Shown piece by piece: positions 35,912 through 47,302 of a DNA stretch of 64,000 nucleotides. The DNA is taken from assembly GCA_036435485.1 (NCBI GenBank), contig CM071600.1, positions 58,029,546-58,093,545 of the forward strand, read 5' to 3'. The notes beneath the pieces are model-generated. The model was not told where the DNA came from, made no database searches, and saw only the letters and a list, made by a program, of their open reading frames with translations. This DNA is from Saposhnikovia divaricata (lineage: Eukaryota > Streptophyta > Magnoliopsida > Apiales > Apiaceae). The first letter of the stretch is position 1. Every line of letters starts with the position of its first letter. The position numbers and the translations under genes are program-made.

Positions 35912-37252
35912 TCTATACTATTATATAAAAGCCGAAACATTAAAAGTTTGGTTGGTCGGTACCTATTGATTTTATTATTTACCCTTACTCAATTACAAAT
36001 AAAATCCATCCTACTAACTACTCAATTTCTAAACATATTACCTTTTCTATTTTTCAATAACTAAATAATTTTCTTTTTTAGGTAAAATACAATATATTTT
36101 ATATTTTATCTAACTAAAATTTCTCCTTTTTAAAAACACTATGAGTAATTTTGTATAATAAAATAACATAATTATATTATAATTACTATTAACTAATCAA
36201 TTACCTTTTTCAACCAAAATACGTTACCTTTTCACTTTTCTCTAACTAAAATCTCTCTTTTTCCAATTATATCAGGGACGGTTACCTTTTTCAGCCAAAA
36301 CACGTTACCTTTTTTCTTTTATCTTACTAAAACCTCTCTTTTTCCAATTATATCACGAGCGTTTCTGTTTAATAAAAATAAAATAATAATATTATAATAC
36401 TAATAATTAAAAGATTACCTATTCAGCTAAAACGTATCATCTTTTCTATTTTCCCTAATTAAATTCTTTTTTTTTTCTAGAAATATCATGGGCAACATTA
36501 ATTTATCATTTTCTAAAAACTATGAGCAATTTTATTTAATAAATAACATAATTAAATTACAATTATTATAAACTAATCAATTACCCTTTTCGCATAAATC
36601 ATGTCATCTTTTTAATTTTCACGTTACCTTTCTATTTTCTCTAACTAAAATTTCTCTTTTTCAATTATATCACGGACGGTTTCATTTAATACAATAAACT
36701 AATAATATTATAATATTAATAATTAACCGATTACCTTTTTATCTAAAATGTATCATCTTTTCTATATTTTCTAACTAAAATCCCTCTTTTAATAGAAATA
36801 TCACGGACAATATTAATTTCTCCTTTTCTAAAAACATTACGAGCAATTGTATTTAGTAAAATAACGTAATTAAATTATTATTACTATAAACTAATCAATT
36901 ACCTTTTTCACCTAGAACATGTTACATTTTTAATTTTCTCTAACTAAAATCTCTCTTTTCCTAATCATATCACGGGCATTCTATTTAATAAAATAAAATA
37001 ATAATTCTATAAATACTAATAATTAGCCGATTACATTTTTCAAGTAAAGCCTATCATCTTTTCTATATTTTCTAACTAAAATCTCTCATTTTCTAGAAAT
37101 ATCACGGATAACATTTATATAATTATTATCAAATCATCTCATATAAAAATTTAAGGCTCCCAAATTTATGTTTTAAAAAAACTAAGTTAAATTAATGAAA
37201 AAATTCATATTATATTAAAAAAATCCGTGCATCGCACGGGTTTTAAGTTAGT
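35912..37252 (+). mobile_element. Non-autonomous Helitron, about 1.34 kb
   Basis: 5' end TCTATACTATTATATAAAAG preceded by A; 3' end a hairpin CCGTGCATCGCACGG followed by GTTTTAAGTTAGT (CTRRT consensus with C to T). The interior has repeated phrases ACCTTTTTCAGCCAAAACAC, CTCTAACTAAAATCTCTCTT and TATCACGGGC... The same 5' sequence, including AGCCGAAACATTAAAAGTTT, begins another copy at 49531. No RepHel coding sequence; non-autonomous. Confidence 0.7.
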
Positions 37253-38069
37253 ATTTTATTAGTTTTATTCTTTATTAACTTATTTTAAATTTTATTGTTG
37301 ATGAAATTTAATATTGTTGTAACTTTTAAAATATTAAATTATTATAGGATTTTTTGTGGTTATTATATTTAAATTCTCTATAAATTATTTTATTTTGGAT
37401 TTTCGGATTGATTTTTAATTTATTTGCAACTTTAGTACCGAATATAGAATCTTTGCAAAATATTAAAATGTTAATTTATTGATTTTTGTTGACTTTTTAT
37501 AGTATAAATTTTAAAAACATGTTTTCTGTAAAATCTAAAAGCAAAATCTTTTTTATGACTTTTTTTAAAAATTAGGTTTTTTTGAATTCTTGTATGTGGT
37601 AAGGTTTTTTTGAAATGATATTTTACAGTTTAGTCTAAAATATCTTTGTATTAATTTTAGTTAACAATAATTTTCTCAACTTTAATTTTTTCTATTTTAT
37701 CATGTATTATTTTAGTGCATCCTCTTTTGATCTGCTTGTTTGTTAAATTAAAAATAGCATTAATCATTTATTTGGTAGCATAATTTTAGCGGGTCTTTTA
37801 AATCAGTACTCTGGCCCAACTCATTTTTTGATCCATTTCTGATTTCTAATAAAATTACCTTTTTAGTCCTGACCATGACCACGTAAATCTCCTTACGCTA
37901 ATTATATATAGGATATAATTAAAAATATAACAAAATATTTAAAATACTATAAAACTAATTTTACAACAAAAAAAAATTATAATAAAAAATTGTAATATAA
38001 AATATTAATAAAGTCACGGTATAAAGCTAGTAAGTATAGCAAGCAATTGGACCGAACCGACCCAAACTC
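37253..38069. other. A/T-rich upstream region of the VHA-A gene
   Basis: No gene. A Helitron-3'-like word ATAAAGCTAGT lies near 38023-38033, without a preceding hairpin. Confidence 0.4.
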
Positions 38070-38076
38070 TATAAAA
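38070..38076 (+). promoter_or_regulatory. Probable TATA box of the VHA-A gene
   Basis: TATAAAA in the context CTCTATAAAACG, 173 nt upstream of the start codon. It is well placed for a leader of about 145 nt. This is by position only. Confidence 0.45.
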
Positions 38077-38248
38077 CGACTAGTACCTCAATCATCATAT
38101 CATAAAGGGTGAATCGTGAGACCTCATCCCGAACACACATCACATCCACATATATTGTATGCAACCTGTACTTACACATATACATACAATTATTCGTAGA
38201 ATCGAGATCTGAAACTGTTGATCTGATCTATCAATTGAATCTGAGAAG

Positions 38249-38527
38249 ATGCCTTCAGTCTATGGAAATCGATTGACTACTTTCGAAGACTCTGAGAAGG
38301 AGAGTGAGTATGGTTATGTTCGTAAGGTATCTATTATCACTTTATTAATTTATTTAATTTCATATGATAGGTTTTGATTTTACGAGTTTTTGATCTCGAT
38401 CTGTTATGTTTGTAATTCTATATATGTATGTGATTTTGTGGCATTGATCAACAAGTCATATGTTCAGGATCATAGAAGTGTACAGCCTTGAATTTCGATG
38501 CTGTAGATATGATCTGACTTTGATTTA

Positions 38528-38566
<39 letters not shown>

Positions 38567-41500
38567 TGATTACGTTGTCAATTTTACGAGTTATACATAG
38601 AATCGGGATACTATAGATAGATCATTTTGTCTGCATCTGGAATACAAATTGTTTTGTCGGCTATGTCGTATTATGTAACATTTAGGTGATGTTTATTCTG
38701 TTATCATATTAAATTAATCTGCTTCTCTTTGGTTCCAGGTATCGGGACCTGTTGTTGTTGCCGATGGAATGGGAGGGGCTGCTATGTATGAACTGGTTCG
38801 TGTTGGACACGACAACCTTATTGGAGAAATTATTCGATTGGAAGGAGATTCCGCTACCATCCAAGGTATATTTACACGTTTACTACACCTTGTTTTTTTT
38901 TTACCCAATATCATATGCATGTTTGTGAAAATTTGATAATATGAGCAGCGTACCAGTTCCTAGTACCAAATCTTGTGTACTTACTAAAATTTTACATTGG
39001 TTGCGTTGATTGAATAATTATTTATCTTCTGCGCTCTACTTGCTTTTGTAAGTTTGTAGTAAAATTATTTTGTGGCTGTTTGTTAAATACTCTTATGTCT
39101 TGTCTTGTGTTCTTTTGTTATATAAATATTCAACCTAGCTTGACCACCATGGCCACTCTAGGGGAATCCTCATTATAAAAAAAATTTGCCACCATTTTGT
39201 TTCAGTTTACGAAGAAACAGCTGGGTTGATGGTGAATGATCCCGTCCTTCGGACACACAAGGTATATTGGTATATTGGTTATACAAAGTGTAATGTTACT
39301 TGAGCGCAGAAGATATTAACTTTGCTAATTTTGCAGCCCCTATCGGTGGAGTTGGGTCCAGGAATACTGGGAAATATATTTGATGGTATTCAGGTCTGTC
39401 AGATTTAAGTTTGTACTCTTAACAATTATAACTTGGTCTTGTCTGTTTGTTTTCAGTACAAGCACCACCCGGTAGCTAGTAAAATAAAATCGTAGCTCAT
39501 AGTAACATTTTTAATTAACTCCTGTTTTTTTTTTTTTTTTTTTTGCCTAATTATATAATGCAGAGACCTTTGAAGACCATTGCTAAGAGATCAGGCGATG
39601 TCTATATCCCTCGTGGGGTCTCTGTTCCAGCCCTTGACAAAGATATACTATGGGAGTTTCAGCCTAAAAAAATAGGTAAGTTTTAGATATATTTGTTTTG
39701 CTTATCTGGAGTAAGAGTACAAATGTATCCACATAGGGGATTTATTTGTGCTTGCACTGCTGCTTTTGACCTGAAATTCAGTAAATTAAATATTGATACA
39801 TGTATGATCCTTGTGGCAGGTGAGGGGGACCTTCTTACTGGTGGAGATTTATATGCTGTAAGTTAATTAGTACCAAATTTATCTTGAAGCCCTTTAGTCT
39901 ACCGATTTATGGTGATCTGATGCTATCTAATCTTTAACCCAATGCAGACGGTCTTCGAGAATAGTTTAATGCAACATCATGTTGCTTTGCCTCCTGATGC
40001 CATGGGAAAGATAACATATGTTGCACCGGCTGGTCAATACTCACTAAAGGTTTGAACTTAAACCTTACTGAATTCATGATCAATATGCCATCTAAAGTAG
40101 GTGATCTATATTTATATGTGCCAGCCTGCCAATTATAACGTGCATAAGAAATTAATGAAAAATGTTTTGTATATATATGCTTTCAAGTATAAAGATAAAA
40201 CGTGTGACATGCATAGAAATGTCTCTAATGGTTAAGAACATAATGTCTATAGAAGAAAGTTTAATTGCCTTTAAAGTGTACAGATAACTATTGATAAAGA
40301 GTAGACTCGTGATTGAGATGAGAGAGTACTAAAACAAATCACACACACTTAATATCTAAGAAAGTATTTTTGTAATTTGTATCCTATGCTTGTTCAGGAC
40401 ACAGTTTTGGAGCTTGAATTTCAAGGCGTCAAGAAACAAATTACTATGCTTCAGGTTTGTTGTGACCTTTTATCTTAAATTTATACCACATACATAAATA
40501 GCTGGTATAAAATCTGTGTATAACGAGAGAATTCAATCTTCTTAAGTTCATATATGCACTTATCTGTAGACCTGGCCTGTACGAACACCTAGGCCTGTTG
40601 CATCAAAGCTTGCTGCCGATACTCCTCTTCTCACAGGACAGGTAACTAAGATGCATTGCCATTTAGTTATTTGCTTACACACTTATCCATTTGGGTTGCC
40701 GTTTGGTGTTCTAATGAGTTCTTATATATTAGCGTGTTCTTGATGCCCTTTTCCCCTCTGTGCTCGGGGGAACCTGTGCAATTCCTGGTGCGTTTGGTTG
40801 TGGTAAAACAGTCATTAGTCAAGCTCTTTCCAAGGTAATCTTTGTCAAAGCTCCGTGGCATATGTAATATGCTGATAAATAAGACTTTCTAATGACTTTT
40901 AGTTATCTGTTTGCAGTATTCTAATTCTGACACTGTAGTTTATGTTGGTTGTGGGGAAAGAGGAAATGAAATGGCAGAGGTAATGATTATTTGTTATTGT
41001 TCTTGCTTATATAATTCTTTTTTCCTACAGACTGTTTGATTAAACATGTTTACAATACAGGTCCTTATGGATTTTCCTCAATTGACAATGACTCTGCCTG
41101 ATGGCCGTGAAGAGTCTGTCATGAAACGTACTACACTCGTGGCCAACACTTCTAACATGCCTGTGGCTGCTCGTGAGGCTTCAATTTATACAGGTAATAT
41201 CCCTACGTCTCGGTAATTTTTAATGTGTCAGAGCTAGTGGTAAATTTATATTTCGCAGCCAATAATTTTAAAAGTGAAACTCTTATTAATTGTATCCTAT
41301 TAATTTTTATGTCACCTATTTCTTATATGCTGCCTTCTTGGACTTTTTGCCTTTCACACATTTATTTTTTGTTCTACCTTCCTATCTCAAAACTTGTTTG
41401 CAAGTATTACTAATCAGGGGAAGTAGATGAAGTACCCTTTCTTTGCTGTAGTAGAAATCATCCTTAGAAACTTTCTATATTGGATGAAGTAAATGATTTA

Positions 41501-44500
41501 AATTACATATTCAGTTGATTATGAGATTTGGTGGTTGGATTGAGCTCTAATATTCTAAATTATCAAAATGACTATTTCAGGAATCACTATAGCTGAATAC
41601 TTCAGAGACATGGGCTACAATGTTAGCATGATGGCAGATTCAACATCCCGCTGGGCAGAAGCTTTGCGAGAAATTTCAGGACGACTGGTAATTACATTTT
41701 GAATTTTGTGAATGGTAATCCACTGTAGTTTGTGCTGGGAAAGATATTAGAACTTTGTTTTTTATTCTGATCGTAACATGGTGCATTATGTGAGCTACCG
41801 AAAGTGTAAGTAGTTAGTTTTGTCAGCAGTCACTGTTGTTGGAATATCTTTAATATTATTATTGATCTGATGTCTTTGTGACAAGGACAAGGACTATCAG
41901 CTGCTGGTAGTCATCTTTGTTTGACTGAATACTGTATATTTAAAATTACTGTTTGATTTGCTTTATATTGTACTATATGTTAGGTCATACTCGTGCTTGC
42001 TGTAGGTAACTGAAGCGAAATTTCTAATTTAAAGCTGTTATCTGATCCTGACATTATATAGTAATACAATATTGTGAATATCTGGGGTCATTTGGCCAAA
42101 GATCTTATGATATGTTAGTGCCGGAAATTTATTTAACTAGCACAACATTAAAAAACAGTATAATACATTAGTTCCCTTATTTAGGGTTATCATGAATTAT
42201 GGTACTCTTGCTTCGGATGATCGTATTACATATATAATTGATACGTGTCATTTTGATGTCTCACTGTAAGCAGACATTTTTTGTGACCAAATTTCAATAC
42301 GACACCTATACATGATCACAGTTTGTGCATTATTAAGATTCTAATAATATGTTAATATGCTTTCCACCTGCTTAAAAAAACTTACAGGAATGCCTCTTTC
42401 GGATTATGAAGGATGAACTATTCATATCAAACTTAATATTGTATTGCATATATCCATTCAAGTATTGACATGCCAATGTTTGTTTTTTCTGTTATAAACC
42501 TTGACATGTAGTAGTTAAATGTTTTGCATGAAATTCAATTTGTACTTTTCTCCATTTGCATATGTGTCTAATGTGTTTCTCTTTGTTCTCCAGGCAGAAA
42601 TGCCTGCTGACAGTGGGTATCCTGCTTACTTGGCGGCTCGTTTAGCCTCCTTCTACGAGCGTGCTGGTAAAGTGAAGTGCCTTGGTGGACCAGAACGTAC
42701 TGGTAGTGTTACTATTGTTGGCGCTGTTTCACCTCCAGGAGGGGATTTTTCTGACCCTGTTACATCTGCTACACTTAGCATCGTTCAGGTATGAATCAAG
42801 TTGCTAAATCCCTCTTTTGCGTAAATAACATTACATCCTACTTGGTAGTTTGAATACTATACTTGATTATGAGATTTTTGCGATATTTTATGCTGTGCTG
42901 TCTTACGTTTGTTATCTTTGTTTATATTGACTTCTAATTTTTACTTGAAGGTATTCTGGGGTTTAGACAAAAAGCTAGCCCAGAGGAAACATTTCCCTTC
43001 TGTAAACTGGCTCATCTCCTATTCAAAGTATTCAACGGTGAGTTATCATTTTTCTAACTACAGTCGACACATATAATGATGTTGATGCATTGCTAATAAA
43101 TCTGCGTGAGCAATTTTTTTTTTATTTGATAAATTATTTCCGTCTGTTTATGCAGGCATTGGAGTCCTTTTATGAGAAATTTGATTCAGACTTTATTGAC
43201 ATCAGGACAAAAGCTCGTGAGGTTTTGCAGAGGGAAGATGATCTGAATGAAATTGTCCAGGTAAGTTATTAATGTGATATAGAGTTCTCGGTATAAAAAG
43301 TGCAGGCTAAGCTCTTGAATGGTTGGAATATTCTCCATGATCAGTTGAGTTTGAAAAGCTTGATGTGCTGCATAAATTTATTCTCACAACATGCAGTAGT
43401 CATTCTTTCTGTCTAGGATAGAGTGTATTTGTAGAATGGAAAAATATAAGTCACTAACCAATGCATGTATCTATTACTGAGCTAAATAAACTAAATAAAA
43501 CTGTTACTAATATTGCTTGTTATTCTATCCTCAGGAGTTAATGATATATTTTAAGCTGTTTCTGGTAGTTTTGGCAAGTTTGTAGTGGTTACTGCCTGGA
43601 CTGGTGTTATCTGATTTTAAGAGATTGAATCTAACAAAAAAGGATTGTATTGTAAAACTGACAACATGCTAGTCCAATCTATTTATTGACAATCAAGTTT
43701 ATTAGCGTTACATATTTGTAAGTGTAGTATACGAATTAAGAAGAAATTGTGGTAGAGCAGATGCAGATATTGTTTAGAGAAGATGAAACATTGTGAGAAC
43801 ACCATCCCACTTTGGGGTTATATAAAAAATGGTTTGCGTCAGAGTGAGTATGCTTTCCTAAACATCTTGAAAAACTAAATCATCTTCACAGTCACCATGT
43901 ATGAGATGCACTTTGACTGATGTGGCAGATATAAACCAATGAGTCAATGGGTCAGTTTAGTTTCCCGACATTAAATTTTAATAAAATGCTGGGGAACCAG
44001 AAATCTTGGGTTGGTTGATGTGTAGGCTCTCTATTGTTCTTCCTCTTGACCCATGGTCCACATTGGTTTGGCTGGAAATGGCCAGTCGGATACCCTCAAT
44101 ACGAGTTATAAGCTTCTTCTTTTTTTGTTAACTAGTGGGGATCATGCAAGTGTTGATTAAAGTGCCATTTTTCAAACAAATGGGTATTTTTTTTGTCTTG
44201 CCAATAATAGCTGACCATAATTTTTGCGCTTATCTTTCACTGCAGCTGGTTGGAAAGGATGCTTTAGCAGAAACAGATAAAATTACCTTAGAGACTGCAA
44301 AGCTTTTAAGGGAGGACTATCTTGCTCAGAATGCATTTACTACGTAAGTCAATTTCTGGCACCTTGTTGGGTTGTTAATATTTTTTGATCTAATATATCT
44401 CTGCATTCCATTGTGGTGACAGATATGATAAATATTGTCCTTTTTACAAGTCTGTTTGGATGATGCGCAATATTATCCATTACTATAATCTGGCCAATCA

Positions 44501-46441
44501 GGTAAAATATTCTAAGCTTCTCTTTTTGAATTCTAAGATTTGTATAATGTACCTGCTGTATGTTTTCTTACTGCAGTAAAATTTTTAAATATCACAATCT
44601 TCTAAATCTTGATACTACAGGCGCTGTTTTATATGCCATACAGCCATAGCATGATATATATTTGCATATGGAGACTTCAATATTTTGTTTAAGAAAGCTT
44701 ATGTTATGTAATATCTGACAAGAGTAAAGCTCTGTATGTTGACAAAACAGTCCCATCTGTCTTTTTATAGTTCATTCAGGGTGCTCAACCTTTAATCGGT
44801 TAATTGAAGTCATAAAGTAACAGATATTGTGATTGTTAGTTCTTTATACATACTGTGGTTATACAATTACCGCGTCTACTAAAATGAGTTATATGCAAAA
44901 ATGTTTAAATGGAACTCTATTAGTGGAAGGAATTGAATATTGCATATTTTGGAATTTCATATCTTCTACTACTGTGAACTTTGTACTTCATTAGTTTGCC
45001 AATCACCCACTGCATGAGTAATTTATTATTTATCATTCTCCTCTTTCAGTTGGTCAATCACTCACGGTACAAGTATTTCATCATAAATTTTAAGTGTCAA
45101 TCAAGCAATAGAATATATATAGTATTTTTCAGAGTGAACCAGTAATTTCTCCGAAACAATTTTCCCTGTATTTACTGGAGCCATAATTTCATTATCATGC
45201 AAATAGTTGTACACCACAATTCATTATTGGGTATTATTACTTGCTATATGCTCCGGTGGTTTTAGTTATTTCTTTGCTATGTTTTGTCATATTGATCAAG
45301 TTTTTCCTCCCTTTATTCTGAAAATCAAATTTGATTGTAAACATCAAATGCCATGGAAAAAGTTAAATTCTTTGTGAAAAAGAGTTTCAACCTTTTTTAA
45401 ACTTGTAACATGGCTTCAACTTGCAGGCTGTGGAGCGAGGAGCTGGTATGGATGGCCAGAAAATAAGTTACACCCTTATCAAGCATCGGCTTGGGGATCT
45501 TTTCTATCGCCTTGTGTAAGTGAAATTAGTTATTTACTTATTGATGCAAGAGAAAATTACCAAAATAATCATATTTGAGCATGTTTGGCCCTATTTACCG
45601 ATCTAATACGGCGTTTCGTGTGAAGTACTAGCGGCTAATACGACGTTTTGTGTGCCGTATCAGCAGCTAATACGGTATTTCATGTGCCGTATCACAGCTA
45701 ATACGGTGTTTCGTGTGCCGTATCATCGCTGATACTTCACGCAAAACGCCGTATCAATGCTAATACTCTTACAGGCCCCGCCAGGGACACTAAAATTTTA
45801 ACCTAATACGCTACACCAAACGCCGTATCTCGTTGTTGCTTCACACGAAACGCCGTATCCTTTTGTTGCTTAACACGAAATGCCGTATCTCGTCGATAAA
45901 TAGGTCCAATTTTCTGAATTTTAGTATTTTGGGCCTTTTTAAGTTGAAAAATGATTATTTAGGGCCATCACCCATGATAGCATCTGATTGAACTTTTTGG
46001 TTGCATAAAATTATTAAAAAATCCAGTTTTAGTGGAGTCTGATGCTTATTATACGAACATTATGATTACACATAGTTTGTTATGTTTGATCGATCCTTTT
46101 TATATGTGTGCCAGGTTTTGGTAGTCTTTTACCATGAGTTAAAATCATTACATTCTTCAGCTCTGCTATCTTCCCTCCAACTCTTCCACTCTTCTTTTCA
46201 TTATTCTTACCCTTACTACTCTTACCTTTACTGTGCTTTCTATATTCATACAAAGGAAATTAGAAAATAATCAGCTTGTGTTATAGGGTTCACATTGTAA
46301 TCTTTATTTGATCTTTTTTGTTGCAGTTCTCAGAAATTTGAGGACCCAGCTGAAGGGGAGGATGTGCTTGTAGGCAAATTCCAGAAACTTCATGATGATC
46401 TTACATCCGGTTTCCGCAACCTAGAGGATGAGACACGATAA
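38249..46441 (+). CDS. VHA-A: V-type H+-ATPase catalytic subunit A, 20 coding exons
   Basis: Exons: 38249-38326, 38739-38865, 39206-39261, 39337-39393, 39564-39675, 39820-39857, 39948-40049, 40398-40454, 40570-40641, 40733-40834, 40917-40979, 41061-41193, 41581-41687, 42594-42788, 42951-43037, 43156-43260, 44246-44343, 44423-44501, 45427-45515, 46327-46441. All junctions are GT-AG, frame is kept, and the sum is 1872 nt = 623 aa, the usual plant length. The product is the ATP-hydrolysing subunit of the V1 head that drives proton pumping into vacuole and Golgi/TGN. Seen: N-terminal barrel from MPSVYGNRLTTFEDSEKE; P-loop GAFGCGKT (residues 252-259); VGCGERGNEM; SMMADSTSRWAEALREISGR (about 350-367); C-terminal helical domain ending FRNLEDETR. 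One oddity: AFTTYDKY where relatives I recall have FTPYDK. Introns 13, 16, 18 and 19 are long; intron 19 carries element E2. No defect is seen. Confidence 0.97.
38536..38563. repeat. (TA)n microsatellite in VHA-A intron 1
   Basis: About 14 perfect TA units within the first intron. Confidence 0.9.
45550..45973. mobile_element. Non-autonomous Mutator-like element inside VHA-A intron 19 (element E2), TACGGCG words
   Basis: Imperfect inverted termini: left GAGAAAATTACCAAAATAAT...GGCCCTATTTACCGA, right (reverse-complemented) GGGTGATGGCCCTAAATAAT...GGACCTATTTATCGA. The interior consists of the word ATACGGCGTTTCGTGTG and its inverse CACACGAAACGCCGTAT, about nine times in both arms. A GC block GGCCCCGCCAGGGACACT lies at 45774-45791. 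Flanking 9-mers TTGATGCAA and ATGATAGCA agree at only 5 of 9 positions, so the target duplication is eroded or misplaced. Same terminus type as E1 and E3. Confidence 0.6.
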
Positions 46442-46797
46442 TTGGTTCATGTTTATAGGATATTCAGTTAGCCCTTGAGTGGTGACTATGATATGTATGC
46501 AACGAGGATGATGTATTGTATTTATTTGTAGTGTTTTTGAGCCAGCCACATTTTCAATAATTGATCCTCAGTTGATCTTGAAGAGGGGGGGGGGGGGGGG
46601 GTGTCGGGGAGGGGTTACCAAGACATTTGACTGCCATTGCTGAAAATGGAACACTTGGCATAATTTATTTAAACCTGAGGGAGGGCAGGCTGTAAAATGG
46701 AACCTGTGATTTGAACTGGTGTAGGTAGCCCTTGTGGGTTTGTAATTTCTGCGTGGCGGCTTGATTATTGTTTTGTAGTTACCATTATCTCAATAAA
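46442..46797 (+). other. VHA-A 3' untranslated region with poly(A) signal
   Basis: Follows the TAA stop. It includes a run of 17 G (46585-46601), unusual in this A/T-rich context, and AATAAA at 46792-46797, a plausible polyadenylation signal; earlier TCAATAATTGA (46553-46563) is a weaker option. Confidence 0.6.
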
Positions 46798-47126
46798 TAT
46801 TTCTTAGAATTTTATTTATTCGGATTTTAGCCTATTGTAATTATATTTGTCTCAGTAGAAAATAAAGGTTGTAATGTATGTTTAAGCTACACATGAGTAT
46901 CAAACTGATCAATGATCGTAATATATTTCTTTTCTTTTAATGCTTTAGTACAAACTTTCTAGTGTATTTGAAAATGTGAAATGATTTTTCACTCTTTTTG
47001 CTTACTTTAGTAACTTTATAAGAAAGGGTGAATGACGTTTACACGTTGCACTTGTATTGAATTTAAGAGCCGTATACCATCAATAAAGAGAGTGCAAGGT
47101 AATTGCTCTAAAAATATCAGAGCAAC
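46798..47126. other. Intergenic spacer, no feature seen
   Basis: A/T-rich sequence with no recognisable gene or repeat terminus. Confidence 0.4.
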
Positions 47127-47143
47127 TTAGTAAATTCAAATCT

Positions 47144-47285
47144 TTTTTTTTGAAACCAGAAATAAGATTTTTATTCATTCAACATATCACGAAGAACAAT
47201 CTCCACCAAACAGGAGGGAGGAGATGAATAATAATTATGGCAATTTACTAAACAGGGCAATCTGGCAAACTCATGTGCAACCCTA
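47144..47285 (-). mobile_element. 5'-truncated LINE insertion, 142 bp, with 17-bp target duplication
   Basis: Perfect flanking direct repeats TTAGTAAATTCAAATCT at 47127-47143 and 47286-47302. On the minus strand the insert reads RVAHEFARLPCLVNC ... SSPPSCLVEIVLRDMLNE, stop, a short 3' UTR and an A-tail (T-run at 47144-47151). This is the extreme C-terminus of the RNase H-like domain of a plant LINE. Severe 5' truncation, A-tail and a long target duplication are what target-primed reverse transcription leaves. Confidence 0.9.
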
Positions 47286-47302
47286 TTAGTAAATTCAAAT
47301 CT

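Noticed and set aside
38000..38033. Helitron-like 3' word ATAAAGCTAGT upstream of VHA-A
   Set aside because: No hairpin precedes it, so it is not enough to call an element end.
45570..45900. TACGGCG-rich stretch as a coding or regulatory part of VHA-A
   Set aside because: It lies wholly within a well-defined GT-AG intron, and the inverted arrangement fits a mobile element better.
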